Shown: piece by piece, positions 1 to 6,459 of the stretch | Layout of the letters: each line of letters opens with the position of its first letter | Position numbering within the stretch: the stretch's first letter is position 1 | The notes under the pieces: model-generated | What the model was told of the DNA's origin: nothing | What the model saw: the letters and a program-made list of their open reading frames with translations, nothing else | The model's database searches: none | Program-made: the position numbers and the translations under genes | From: 2-01-FULL-39-28 sp964436165 | GTDB lineage: Bacteria; Patescibacteriota; Minisyncoccia; 2-02-FULL-40-12; GWA2-44-9 | Reading direction: 5' to 3' | NCBI GenBank assembly: GCA_964436165.1 | Contig: CAYTBY010000021.1 | Location: 1-20,963, forward strand | DNA: 20,963 bases

Positions 1-806
1 TTTTTTTCAAACTCGGCGAATTTAACCAAGTGAGGAGAACTTTGAATTATAATCTCGTCTTTTTCTTCGAGCGGAAATATTGAATCGCCGTCGGCTATTA
101 AAATGGCATCTATCTTTTGATTATTATTGGAAAGCGACATCGTTCCGGTTTTTCTATAGCTTAGAACTTTAACACTGACCAGATTATTATATTTAACCAC
201 AACGCTTGGCGAAGGGATGCTATGGCCCAACAATTCGGTAATTATAAAACACTTGATATCGGGCATAACTATCGGCCCATGAGCCGATAAGTTATAAGCC
301 GTTGAACCGGTCGCAGTGGCAACGAGTATCCCCGTGCCCCGGGTGTGTTTTACCGAATGGCCGGCTACTTTTGCCTCAAGCTCAACCATTCCTAGAGGAT
401 TTTTTATAACTACCTCGTTCAACGCCTCGGCCGTAAAAACGACTTTGTCCTTTCTCTTGACTTGAGCCGACAACATCATCCGTTCTACAATGCCGTATTT
501 TCCTTTTAAAAAATTAGCGACCGTTTTTAAAAAATCTTTTTCATTCCTAGCCGAAGCAAGGAACCCTACATTTCCAAGATTAAGTCCCAAGATTATAGAT
601 CCAATCTCGTGGTACTTTCTGGCTGCTTCTAAAATAGTTCCATCACCGCCAAGAACAATAACGACATCAGGCTTTTTAGAATTGGCAGCTAAACTAGAAA
701 AGCGTTTTTTTATAAAAGAGTTTATTCTTGCTACCCAGGCAACAGCTCGCCCGTTAGATGAGTGATAAAAGATATGATAGGTTAAGGATTGCTTATTTAT
801 AGCCAT
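1..806 (-). CDS. nadK: NAD kinase, partial (C-terminus beyond window edge)
   Basis: Phosphorylates NAD to NADP in the cytoplasm. I translated this by hand: the frame opens with ATG at 806-804 and runs 268 codons without a stop to the left edge, so the C-terminus is missing. Visible family motifs are the GGDGT nucleotide loop at residues 53-57, NLGNVGFLA near 76-84, the NE pair at 130-131 and the TGSTAYNLSAHGP signature at 166-178. It begins 34 bases from the oppositely oriented nrtR-like gene, with a perfect inverted repeat between them, so it is probably under NrtR control. No Shine-Dalgarno sequence precedes the ATG and the expected leader is very short. NAD kinase as an NrtR target is less usual than synthesis genes. 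Family assignment is firm. Confidence 0.93.
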   Translation of the reverse strand, partial: MAINKQSLTYHIFYHSSNGRAVAWVARINSFIKKRFSSLAANSKKPDVVIVLGGDGTILEAARKYHEIGSIILGLNLGNVGFLASARNEKDFLKTVANFLKGKYGIVERMMLSAQVKRKDKVVFTAEALNEVVIKNPLGMVELEAKVAGHSVKHTRGTGILVATATGSTAYNLSAHGPIVMPDIKCFIITELLGHSIPSPSVVVKYNNLVSVKVLSYRKTGTMSLSNNNQKIDAILIADGDSIFPLEEKDEIIIQSSPHLVKFAEFEK

Positions 807-816
807 TATGATATAC

Positions 817-837
817 TTAGTGTATTATAAACACTAA
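817..837. promoter_or_regulatory. NrtR operator, site 1 (nadK/nrtR divergent promoters)
   Basis: Perfect inverted repeat with arms TTAGTGT and ACACTAA separated by 7 bases. It lies in the 34-base gap between nadK and the nrtR-like gene. It overlaps the end of a plus-strand -10 TATACT (812-817, with TTGCTT 17 bases upstream). It also covers the possible minus-strand -10 elements: TATAAT at 829-824, or TACACT at 824-819 spaced 17 bases from TTGACA at 847-842. A bound repressor would block both directions. The same TAGTGT-N7-ACACTA geometry recurs at 18874-18892. That this regulator is the binder is inferred from NrtR autoregulation in other bacteria. Confidence 0.82.
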
Positions 838-840
838 TAT

Positions 841-1506
841 ATGTCAACCCCTAAATCCCCCGTCATCGCCACCGATATAGTTATCTTCACCATCAATAAT
901 GATGAGCTGCAGGTTCTCCTTATCAAACGCGACCATAAACCCTTCCAAAATTCCTGGGCTTTACCCGGCGGATTTTTACACGACAAAGCAACAACTCAAG
1001 ATACAGCTAAAAGGATCCTTAAGGAAAAAGCTGGCATTACCAACGTTTATATTGAACAACTATTTACATTCGACGGTCTCCAACGCGATCCCCGAGGACG
1101 TATTGTTAGTATTACTTATTTTGCCCTAGTTCCCGATCAAAAGATAAAAATCAAATCCGGGAAAAATGTCCAGACACCCACATTTTTTTCAGTTAAAAAG
1201 CTACCGCCGCTTGCATTTGATCATAAAGACATAATTCGATACGCCCAAAAAAGACTGCAAGCTAAACTTGAATATACGAATGTCGTCTTCTCGCTTCTTC
1301 CTAATTTCTTCCCGTTCAATCAGCTTCAAAAAACTTATGAGGCAATATTGGGCCGTAAACTAGACAAGCGTAATTTCCGCAAGAAGTTTGAATTTCTTGG
1401 CCTGATCAAACCGACTAAAAAAGTCCTGACCGGCAACCGTCAGCGCCCGGCCCGGCTTTATCAATTTATCTCCCGCAAACCAGCTGAACTAAAAAAATTC
1501 TTCTGA
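841..1506 (+). CDS. nrtR: NrtR-type NAD-metabolism regulator (Nudix sensor + winged helix)
   Basis: 221 aa. The N-terminal two thirds is a Nudix fold (about residues 8-135) and the C-terminal third matches the NrtR winged helix, including LLPNFFPFNQLQKTYEAILG, DKRNFRKKFEFLGL and RPARLYQF. The Nudix box is damaged: aligned to GX5EX7REUXEEXGU, the first Glu is Ala50, the Glu of the RE pair is Ile59, and one Glu of the EE pair is Lys63. This fits a ligand sensor better than an enzyme; characterised NrtR proteins release DNA on binding ADP-ribose or similar NAD products. The ATG lies 3 bases after the operator with no Shine-Dalgarno site, so translation from a very short leader is likely. The divergent neighbour is nadK, and an 18-base-pair hairpin follows the stop. 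Confidence 0.88.
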   Translation: MSTPKSPVIATDIVIFTINNDELQVLLIKRDHKPFQNSWALPGGFLHDKATTQDTAKRILKEKAGITNVYIEQLFTFDGLQRDPRGRIVSITYFALVPDQKIKIKSGKNVQTPTFFSVKKLPPLAFDHKDIIRYAQKRLQAKLEYTNVVFSLLPNFFPFNQLQKTYEAILGRKLDKRNFRKKFEFLGLIKPTKKVLTGNRQRPARLYQFISRKPAELKKFF

Positions 1507-1543
1507 AAACATTCTCACATTCTCAAGAATGTGAGAATGTTTT
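1506..1543 (+). terminator. Hairpin after nrtR
   Basis: Perfect 18-base arms (1506-1523 and 1526-1543) with a 2-base CA centre, ending in TTTT and overlapping the last base of the nrtR stop codon. It probably terminates nrtR transcription. The arms are unusually long for a terminator and contain an internal ATTCTCAC/ATTCTCAA near-repeat, so a protein-binding role is also possible. Confidence 0.65.
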
Positions 1544-1610
1544 AATTTATTGTCATGAGTATAAAATTGAAACCTCTAGAATTATTAGCAGCGATTAATC
1601 CCTCATTCTT

Positions 1611-1639
1611 TTGACTTTAATCCCTCCGAAATGTTAATA
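1611..1639 (+). promoter_or_regulatory. Promoter of the BRCT/nuclease operon
   Basis: -35 TTGACT at 1611-1616, 17-base spacer, -10 TTAATA at 1634-1639, followed by a leader of about 30 bases with AAAGGAG before ATG 1675. Confidence 0.6.
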
Positions 1640-1674
1640 TTCCCCAGGCTGTTTGATAACTAAAGGAGTAGGCA

Positions 1675-2256
1675 ATGTGGTCAATTGAATGTCTGGTAAA
1701 CACTGTTCATCTTCCAAATGAATGTATCCATGACCTATTTGACGAGACACAGGGTTACGAAGGAGAAATTTGGGATGATATTGATTATGTAGCTGATAAA
1801 AAAACTGGTCTCTTGGAATTCAATCCGGACCATAAGGAGCACATGGATTACCTGGCTGGTAACGACAAAGTAATCCAAATACTCAAAAGATATGAGGTGG
1901 AAGGCGATATCTGTTTTGGAAGTCTCGAGGGCGACAATGCCGGTTCATTCTGGGGTTACCGCTTTGACGGTAAGGGCGGAATAAAATACCTGAAGGGACA
2001 CCTTGTTTGGGAAGAGGAAAAGCCCGGAGTTTTGGAAAGTAAAACCGTTGTCATCACCGGTTCCCTTCCCTACACCACCCGCGATGAGGCAGAAGAAAAA
2101 GTCAGAAATGCCGGCGGAAAAGTATCAAAAACAGTTTCTAAAAACACCGACCTTTTAATTGTCGGCCAGGACCCGGGTTCAAAACTCCAAAAAGCAAAAA
2201 GCTTAGGAATTAAAACAATGAGTGGAAAAGATTTCTTGGCGATGTTGGAGGAATAA
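1675..2256 (+). CDS. BRCT-domain protein with unknown N-terminal domain
   Basis: 193 aa. Residues about 118-193 form a BRCT domain of the type at the C-terminus of NAD-dependent DNA ligase LigA: KTVVITGSLPYTTRDEAEEKV, then NAGGKVSKTVSKNTDLLIVG, then GSKLQKAKSLGIKTMSGKDF. Residues 1-115 are acidic and rich in Trp/Tyr and match no family I know; the rest of LigA is absent, so this is not a ligase. Such BRCT domains bind DNA ends or protein partners. The start is well supported by AAAGGAGTAGGCA before the ATG. The PD-(D/E)XK nuclease starts 3 bases after its stop, so the two are probably co-translated and may act together on DNA. Role is inferred from the domain only. Confidence 0.82.
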   Translation: MWSIECLVNTVHLPNECIHDLFDETQGYEGEIWDDIDYVADKKTGLLEFNPDHKEHMDYLAGNDKVIQILKRYEVEGDICFGSLEGDNAGSFWGYRFDGKGGIKYLKGHLVWEEEKPGVLESKTVVITGSLPYTTRDEAEEKVRNAGGKVSKTVSKNTDLLIVGQDPGSKLQKAKSLGIKTMSGKDFLAMLEE

Positions 2257-2259
2257 GTC

Positions 2260-3039
2260 TTGTCAAATACTAATAAAAGACGTGAATCACCGCTCTTTGA
2301 CCCTGCATCCGATAAACCATTCCGGGTCAGCCGGACAAAAATAGATTTATTTCTAAGATGTCCCTTCTGTTTCTATGTAAATCAGCGCCATGGCGCTAAA
2401 GTTCCTGGCGGTCCCCCGTTCGGATTAAATATCAGAATAGATACTCTGCTCAAAAAAGATGCTGATGTTCTCCGTTCGCAACAAAAAATAAATCCACGAA
2501 CCCAAAAATTCGGAGTCAATGCCATACCGTTCAATCACCCTAATATAAAGCAATGGCTGGATGTATTTAATAATGTTGGCCTGGAATATCTTCATACACC
2601 AACAAACCTCATAATTTTCGGCGCTCCCGATGATATCTGGCTGGTTGATAACGTCAATCTGTCAGTTGTTGACATCAAAGCAACTCATTCAAACAAACCA
2701 ATAGAGGAATCTTACTTCTGGGAAGAAAATAAAAGACAAGTCGAACTATATTCCTGGCTATTGACTCAGCAAGGCCTAACTTATCCGGTTTCCAATAAAA
2801 GCTATTTCGTCCGCATTAACACGGATAAAGAACAAGATAGTTTTGACGATAACTGTTTAAAATTTAAAGATGAGGTCATTCCCCATACAGGCGATCATGC
2901 TTGGATAGACCCCACTTTAATAGCTCTCAAGGCCTGTCTAATGCAAAAAGGTCTACCTGCCCCAAGTAAAGATTGCGGATACTGCCAATATAGAACTAAG
3001 GTCGCCAAAATTGAAAAAAATAAAAAAGACCAAGTCTAA
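2260..3039 (+). CDS. PD-(D/E)XK nuclease-like protein with Cys cluster (Cas4/RecB-like)
   Basis: 259 aa, starting at TTG with GGAGGAATAAGTC before it. Nuclease-fold residues are visible in order: GAPDD (121-125), VDIK (137-140) and QVELY (160-164), matching the D..(D/E)XK..QxxxY pattern of RecB/Cas4-like enzymes. Cys34 and Cys37 (RCPFCFY) and Cys239 and Cys242 (CGYCQYR) flank the core, as in Cas4/AddB-type enzymes where four cysteines hold an iron-sulfur cluster. No cas genes or CRISPR array are present, so a DNA-repair or end-processing role is more likely than adaptation. It follows the BRCT gene directly and its stop codon lies in the loop of a hairpin. Substrate and polarity cannot be told from sequence. 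Confidence 0.78.
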   Translation: MSNTNKRRESPLFDPASDKPFRVSRTKIDLFLRCPFCFYVNQRHGAKVPGGPPFGLNIRIDTLLKKDADVLRSQQKINPRTQKFGVNAIPFNHPNIKQWLDVFNNVGLEYLHTPTNLIIFGAPDDIWLVDNVNLSVVDIKATHSNKPIEESYFWEENKRQVELYSWLLTQQGLTYPVSNKSYFVRINTDKEQDSFDDNCLKFKDEVIPHTGDHAWIDPTLIALKACLMQKGLPAPSKDCGYCQYRTKVAKIEKNKKDQV

Positions 3040-3069
3040 CTTGGTCAACCGAGTCTGACTCGGTTTTTT
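3028..3069. terminator. Tandem terminator hairpins between convergent nuclease and ligase genes
   Basis: Hairpin 1 pairs GACCAAGT (3028-3035) with ACTTGGTC (3039-3046); the nuclease stop codon occupies its loop. Hairpin 2 pairs AACCGAG (3047-3053) with CTCGGTT (3059-3065) and runs into six T (3064-3069). The second is a clear plus-strand terminator; for the minus-strand ligase, which ends at 3074, an A-rich stretch beyond 3028 gives a T-run on that strand, so the pair may work both ways. Confidence 0.8.
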
Positions 3070-3073
3070 GTTA

Positions 3074-4180
3074 TTAATCTTCTCTAATATCGGTCACTTC
3101 CTCAACCCAATGGCCGCATCTCTCGCATTCCCAGCCACCTCCGTCTTGATAAAAATCTACAGTCATTTCGCACTTTCCGCAATGTCCCATAACAAATACT
3201 TTTGGATAATCAGCTTCAGGATAACTCTTCGGGGACATGCACTGGTCAACAGGCTTATCATCCCTAACTCTCAAAAACCTGGCATTTCTGATTTTGCCTG
3301 ATTTTGGAAACCTCATATCAAATCGGGCCTGAACAACGAATGGTAGCTTAACTTCTGCTAACTCTTGGCGCATCTGATTGGTGAACGAACCGAGCTTACC
3401 GCAGATAAATTCTTTGCCAGTAGCAGGATCAATCTGTCTAATCACCACTTCTTTCAGAACATCGGTACCAGACCTAAGGAGTCTCAATCTGACAATGAAA
3501 TCATCCTCCAAGATCGGCTTCCACTTGTAACAGCCCTCCGGTCTTTTCGGACTCTTGCCGTCAGTACGATAGGTTAATTGATAATCTTTGTCATAGAGAA
3601 CGAGACCTTCCCAGCCTTTTTCAACAACCATTTTCTTGGCTTCATCAAAGGTCATAGAAAGCGTTGGAACAATAAATACATACTGCAAACCTTTGCACGG
3701 ATTATGAAGATAATACGAAGCTGACAAGCCGAACGGCCAAACTGATTTCGAACTGTCGCTTAGTGAAATTCCGGCAAAAAGCATGAAATGGATCCGACCG
3801 TAAGCTTTTTGCAGAAAAAGTGATTTTTCTTCATTGGAATGGAATATACTTATAACCTTGCCAATATCGTCGTTATCATCAATATCTACTATCGCTTCGC
3901 CTACCAGAAGGGTATTCTTGGGTATCTTCAAACTCTTAAGCTCCTCCTTAATATGGTCGAATCTTGAGTCAATTTCGTTCACTCCGTCAGTATAAAGATG
4001 GATCTTATTCCTACTATCAAAATGAGCCAGCATCTTCCAGCCATCTCTTTTTCTGGTAATTTTCAGCCTTCTGTGACTTTCTAATCCATAGACGATTGAT
4101 TCATCGTAGCTCTCTTGAGCTATCGGCTTAGCCAGAACAAAACCTTTGGGCAGACTTCCGCTTCTGGTAATCAGACTCAC
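3074..4180 (-). CDS. ATP-dependent DNA ligase with C-terminal zinc ribbon
   Basis: 368 aa. Covalent nucleotidyltransferase motifs: motif I KRDG with the nucleotidyl-acceptor Lys44, LLVGEAIVD (Glu95), EGLVLYD (Glu191) and the motif V lysines YKWK (219-221). An OB-fold-like region follows (about 225-330). The C-terminus adds a zinc ribbon, Cys334/Cys337 and Cys352/Cys355, which is not part of the minimal ligase. It seals nicks using ATP; the family also includes phage and repair ligases. The start is GTG at 4180 with GAGGTGGGG just upstream. The gene is convergent with a BRCT/nuclease operon and divergent from a small unknown gene with overlapping promoters. The replicative NAD-dependent ligase is not in the window, so this is more likely a repair enzyme, which is inference. 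Confidence 0.86.
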   Translation of the reverse strand: MSLITRSGSLPKGFVLAKPIAQESYDESIVYGLESHRRLKITRKRDGWKMLAHFDSRNKIHLYTDGVNEIDSRFDHIKEELKSLKIPKNTLLVGEAIVDIDDNDDIGKVISIFHSNEEKSLFLQKAYGRIHFMLFAGISLSDSSKSVWPFGLSASYYLHNPCKGLQYVFIVPTLSMTFDEAKKMVVEKGWEGLVLYDKDYQLTYRTDGKSPKRPEGCYKWKPILEDDFIVRLRLLRSGTDVLKEVVIRQIDPATGKEFICGKLGSFTNQMRQELAEVKLPFVVQARFDMRFPKSGKIRNARFLRVRDDKPVDQCMSPKSYPEADYPKVFVMGHCGKCEMTVDFYQDGGGWECERCGHWVEEVTDIRED

Positions 4181-4230
4181 GCCCCACCTCTTTGCCTATT
4201 GAGTTGTTTAGGAACCTGTTAAATAGTTTA

Positions 4231-4266
4231 GCAGAATTTGACAGAAAGTCAATATAGTGATAAAAT
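4231..4266. promoter_or_regulatory. Overlapping divergent promoters (ligase / small unknown gene)
   Basis: Plus strand: TTGACA at 4238-4243, 17-base spacer, TAAAAT at 4261-4266, serving the gene at 4295. Minus strand: TTGACT at 4252-4247, 16-base spacer, TAAACT near 4230-4225, serving the ligase. The two -35 boxes form a small inverted repeat, TTGAC-AGAAA-GTCAA, so the polymerases would compete for the same DNA. Confidence 0.66.
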
Positions 4267-4294
4267 GGGATAAACTCAGAAGGAGATACGTACC

Positions 4295-4660
4295 TTGAAA
4301 AACACAAAGACAAAGAGACCTCTCGAACAACAGGATATTGAATTGCTCGACAAGCTGATCAGCCGATTCGGCCAGGTCATGTTATGGCATTGGGCCTGGG
4401 GTCTCCTGGGCGTTGTTGACGAAAAACAGTTCGAGGAGCTGGAAGCCCGATTCAGAAAAATAAGACAAAAAGAAGGAAACGAGTTCCCGAGAACAAAACT
4501 CAACGAGGAATATGAACAGAATAAGCAGTTTTTCCGAGAATTGCATGACCTTCTTGCCGAATTTGTAGCCAGAGATGGGCTGGGAGTAGAATACGACAAG
4601 CGAAGAGCCCAACACTTAGCTGAAACGGCTCTTGCTTACAAAAAGATCGCCAGCAACTAA
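4295..4660 (+). CDS. Small charged helical protein of unknown function
   Basis: 121 aa, TTG start supported by AGAAGGAGATACGTACC upstream, a good promoter at 4238-4266 and a strong terminator after the stop. I do not recognise the family. The sequence is mostly predicted helix with many Lys/Glu/Arg and a Trp-rich segment (MLWHWAWGLLG, about residues 29-39) that could pack against a partner; no signal peptide or true membrane helix is evident. It is divergently transcribed from the DNA ligase. Its monocistronic unit with full signals says it is a real gene; function is unknown. Confidence 0.75.
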   Translation: MKNTKTKRPLEQQDIELLDKLISRFGQVMLWHWAWGLLGVVDEKQFEELEARFRKIRQKEGNEFPRTKLNEEYEQNKQFFRELHDLLAEFVARDGLGVEYDKRRAQHLAETALAYKKIASN

Positions 4661-4661
4661 C

Positions 4662-4684
4662 CCGCCAGAAATGGCGGTTTTTTT
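4662..4684 (+). terminator. Rho-independent terminator
   Basis: CCGCCA-GAAA-TGGCGG stem with a GAAA tetraloop (4662-4677), followed by seven T. It lies directly after the stop of the small unknown gene. Confidence 0.9.
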
Positions 4685-4689
4685 ATTGG

Positions 4690-4780
4690 ACCCCGCTAGA
4701 AGTAAGACGCCCCTCTTAGAAGCGCCTGCCGCATCGCTCTTTAAGTGAGGATCATTGATTATGCGGACTTCTAACGGGGT
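4690..4780. other. Nested inverted repeat with two competing arms, upstream of the mqo-like promoter
   Basis: A 14-base outer arm (4690-4703) pairs with 4767-4780 with one mismatch. A second stem, CCGCAT (4729-4734) with ATGCGG (4761-4766), abuts the outer stem exactly. A second copy of the left arm motif, CCCCTCTTAGAAG (4710-4722), can also pair with the right arm, so two exclusive folds exist. It lies after a terminator and ends at the -35 box of the next promoter. It matches no riboswitch class I know. Confidence 0.6.
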
Positions 4781-4808
4781 GGACAAATTTGTAAAATTAT
4801 TGTAATAT
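4780..4808 (+). promoter_or_regulatory. Promoter of the mqo-like gene
   Basis: -35 TGGACA at 4780-4785, 17-base spacer, -10 TAATAT at 4803-4808, then GGAGGAGGTG at 4823-4832 and the TTG start at 4837. The -35 touches the end of the preceding inverted repeat. Confidence 0.6.
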
Positions 4809-4836
4809 ATAAACAAGCATTTGGAGGAGGTGTACC

Positions 4837-6213
4837 TTGAAAAGGTTAGGCAGATTCGATTTTGGGGTTTTTGGAGGAGGAGTAGTTGGCGGAGCCAGTG
4901 CATTCGCTGGCATGGCCTATTCTACTTTGCAATCCGGTATTCTGTGTGAAAAATATGACAGACTGGCGCCCCTTAATTCAGCAATAGATCAAAGCGCCCA
5001 GACTCTTCATTTCGGGGACATCGAATCAAATATGTCCCTGGAAGAATCAATAAAGGTTTTGGATGCCGCCACCTTAACTGCAAACTATGGCAAAATGGTG
5101 GGGGGAGATTTCTTTGAAGTCCGGCCTAAAACATTACTAGCAGTTGGCAAGCAAGAAATGATAGACCTCGAAAAAAGATATTGGAAAATTCACCATATGT
5201 ATCCCGGATTAAGATTGATTGGCCATGACGAGATCGGCAGATTAGAACCCAAAGTTGTTGAAGGCAGGGGTCATAAAAATATTTTAGCCCTTCGTAGTGA
5301 AGACGGCCGGATTATGAATTATGAGGGCCTGACGGCTTCGTTTATTGAGAGCGCCAGAAAAACCGGGAAGAGATTCGAAGTTAGTTTAGGAACTACGGTT
5401 GAAAGCTTCCATAGAACAGATTTTGGTTATGAAGTAGTAACTAACAAAGGTACCGTCGAAGTCCGATTTGCGATAGTAACAGCCGGCGCCCACAGCTTAC
5501 TTCTGGCCAAATCTCTTGGCTACGGCAAGGACTTAACTCTTCTTCCTATTGCTGGCAGTTTCTGGTTAAGCCCTCGGGTCTTAGAGAATAAGGTTTATAC
5601 CATGCAGGATCCTGTTATCCCGTTTGCTGCTCCTCACGGCGATCCGCCGTTTCACAATCTATTAATAACACGATTCGGTCCCACTGCTAAGTTCATCCCC
5701 TTCCTTGAAAGGCGAAACAGTAAAACCTTCGTAGATTTTCTAAAAGTGGCGCCGCATTCCCCGACAGAATTTGCAGCACTGCTCCAAGCAGTTTCAACTA
5801 GAATAAACGAGGAGGGTGAAAGAGAGTTTACCTCTAAGCGACTGGCCTATATGTTCAAAAACATGTTCTATGACCTACCTCTTCTTGGAAAAAGACTGTA
5901 CTTACCCCAAGTTCAAAAAATAATTCCGACCATGCACTATAAAGATTTAAGATACGGCAAGGGCATCGGCGGATTAAGGCCTCAAATAGTAAATTTAAAA
6001 ACCGGTGAAATTGTTTTCGGTATCTCTCAAATTTTTGGAGAAGATAACGATCCGAGTATATTTAATATTACGCCATCTCCCGGCGCTACCGCCGCACTGC
6101 AAACGGGCATGTTGAACATCCAAAGAGCAACTGCTGTTACTGGAGAAAGGTTCGATCAAGAAAGATTTGACCAAGATCTAAGACATCCAATCTATCAAAC
6201 AGCTGTCCGGTAA
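4837..6213 (+). CDS. mqo: Malate:quinone oxidoreductase-like FAD-dependent oxidoreductase
   Basis: 458 aa. Family members oxidise (S)-malate to oxaloacetate at the membrane surface and pass electrons to quinone using FAD. The N-terminus has a dinucleotide-binding turn GGGVVGG (residues about 13-19), followed by SAQTLHFGDIESN, which is close to the SQTLHxGDIETN segment of epsilonproteobacterial Mqo. NYEGLTASFIESARKTGK and VTAGAHSLLLAKSLGYG also fit the Mqo/L-2-hydroxyglutarate oxidase group. The start is TTG with a very strong GGAGGAGGTG site, and no signal peptide is present. It is a single-gene unit with its own promoter and terminator. An L-2-hydroxyglutarate or other 2-hydroxyacid substrate cannot be excluded, so the symbol is provisional. 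Confidence 0.75.
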   Translation: MKRLGRFDFGVFGGGVVGGASAFAGMAYSTLQSGILCEKYDRLAPLNSAIDQSAQTLHFGDIESNMSLEESIKVLDAATLTANYGKMVGGDFFEVRPKTLLAVGKQEMIDLEKRYWKIHHMYPGLRLIGHDEIGRLEPKVVEGRGHKNILALRSEDGRIMNYEGLTASFIESARKTGKRFEVSLGTTVESFHRTDFGYEVVTNKGTVEVRFAIVTAGAHSLLLAKSLGYGKDLTLLPIAGSFWLSPRVLENKVYTMQDPVIPFAAPHGDPPFHNLLITRFGPTAKFIPFLERRNSKTFVDFLKVAPHSPTEFAALLQAVSTRINEEGEREFTSKRLAYMFKNMFYDLPLLGKRLYLPQVQKIIPTMHYKDLRYGKGIGGLRPQIVNLKTGEIVFGISQIFGEDNDPSIFNITPSPGATAALQTGMLNIQRATAVTGERFDQERFDQDLRHPIYQTAVR

Positions 6214-6232
6214 GCGCCGCTCATTCTTGAGC

Positions 6233-6266
6233 AAGCCTCGCTTATCAAAGCGGGGCTTTTGTTTTT
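6233..6266 (+). terminator. Rho-independent terminator after mqo-like gene
   Basis: AAGCCTCGCTT (6233-6243), loop ATCA, AAGCGGGGCTT (6248-6258), one T-G pair in the stem, then a T-rich tail to 6266. Confidence 0.88.
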
Positions 6267-6318
6267 AAAAGTTACTTTATACCATCCCTAACCAACCCTT
6301 TCCTCACCATATTTCCTA

Positions 6319-6400
6319 AAATTAGAATTATCTATCATTAAACTTCCTCAAGTTATCTGTGGATAGCTTTCAGAAGTTTAATTTCAGCTAATTCTAATTT
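6319..6400. other. 82-base three-tier hairpin element
   Basis: Three nested, almost perfect stems share one axis: AAATTAGAATTA (6319-6330) with 6389-6400 (12 of 12), ATTAAACTTC (6337-6346) with 6373-6382 (10 of 10), and an 8-base inner stem 6350-6357 with 6362-6369 (one T-G pair) closing a TGTG loop. It could be a small RNA, the remnant of a short palindromic mobile element, or a protein-binding site. It ends about 20 bases before the next promoter. No ORF lies in it. Confidence 0.7.
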
Positions 6401-6421
6401 AAGTAAATCTATGAGAAAAGG

Positions 6422-6451
6422 TTGATTAGAGATGGTATTATTTGATATAAT
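6422..6451 (+). promoter_or_regulatory. Promoter giving a probable leaderless mRNA
   Basis: -35 TTGATT at 6422-6427, 18-base spacer, extended -10 TGATATAAT ending at 6451. Transcription would start about where the ATG at 6460 lies, and there is no Shine-Dalgarno site, so the message is probably leaderless. Confidence 0.68.
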
Positions 6452-6459
6452 CTATTATT

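Noticed and set aside
490..765. 91-aa plus-strand reading frame within nadK
   Set aside because: Antisense shadow of the NAD kinase, whose GGDGT and TGSTAY motifs identify the true strand.
2260..3039. Cas4 of a CRISPR system
   Set aside because: No cas1/cas2, effector genes or repeat array in the window; the fold alone is shared with repair nucleases.
6354..6366. DnaA-box-like TGTGGATAG in the centre of the 6.3 kb hairpin
   Set aside because: A single 8-of-9 match, formed by the hairpin loop and stem; no box cluster, no dnaA/dnaN and no AT-rich unwinding array, so not an origin.
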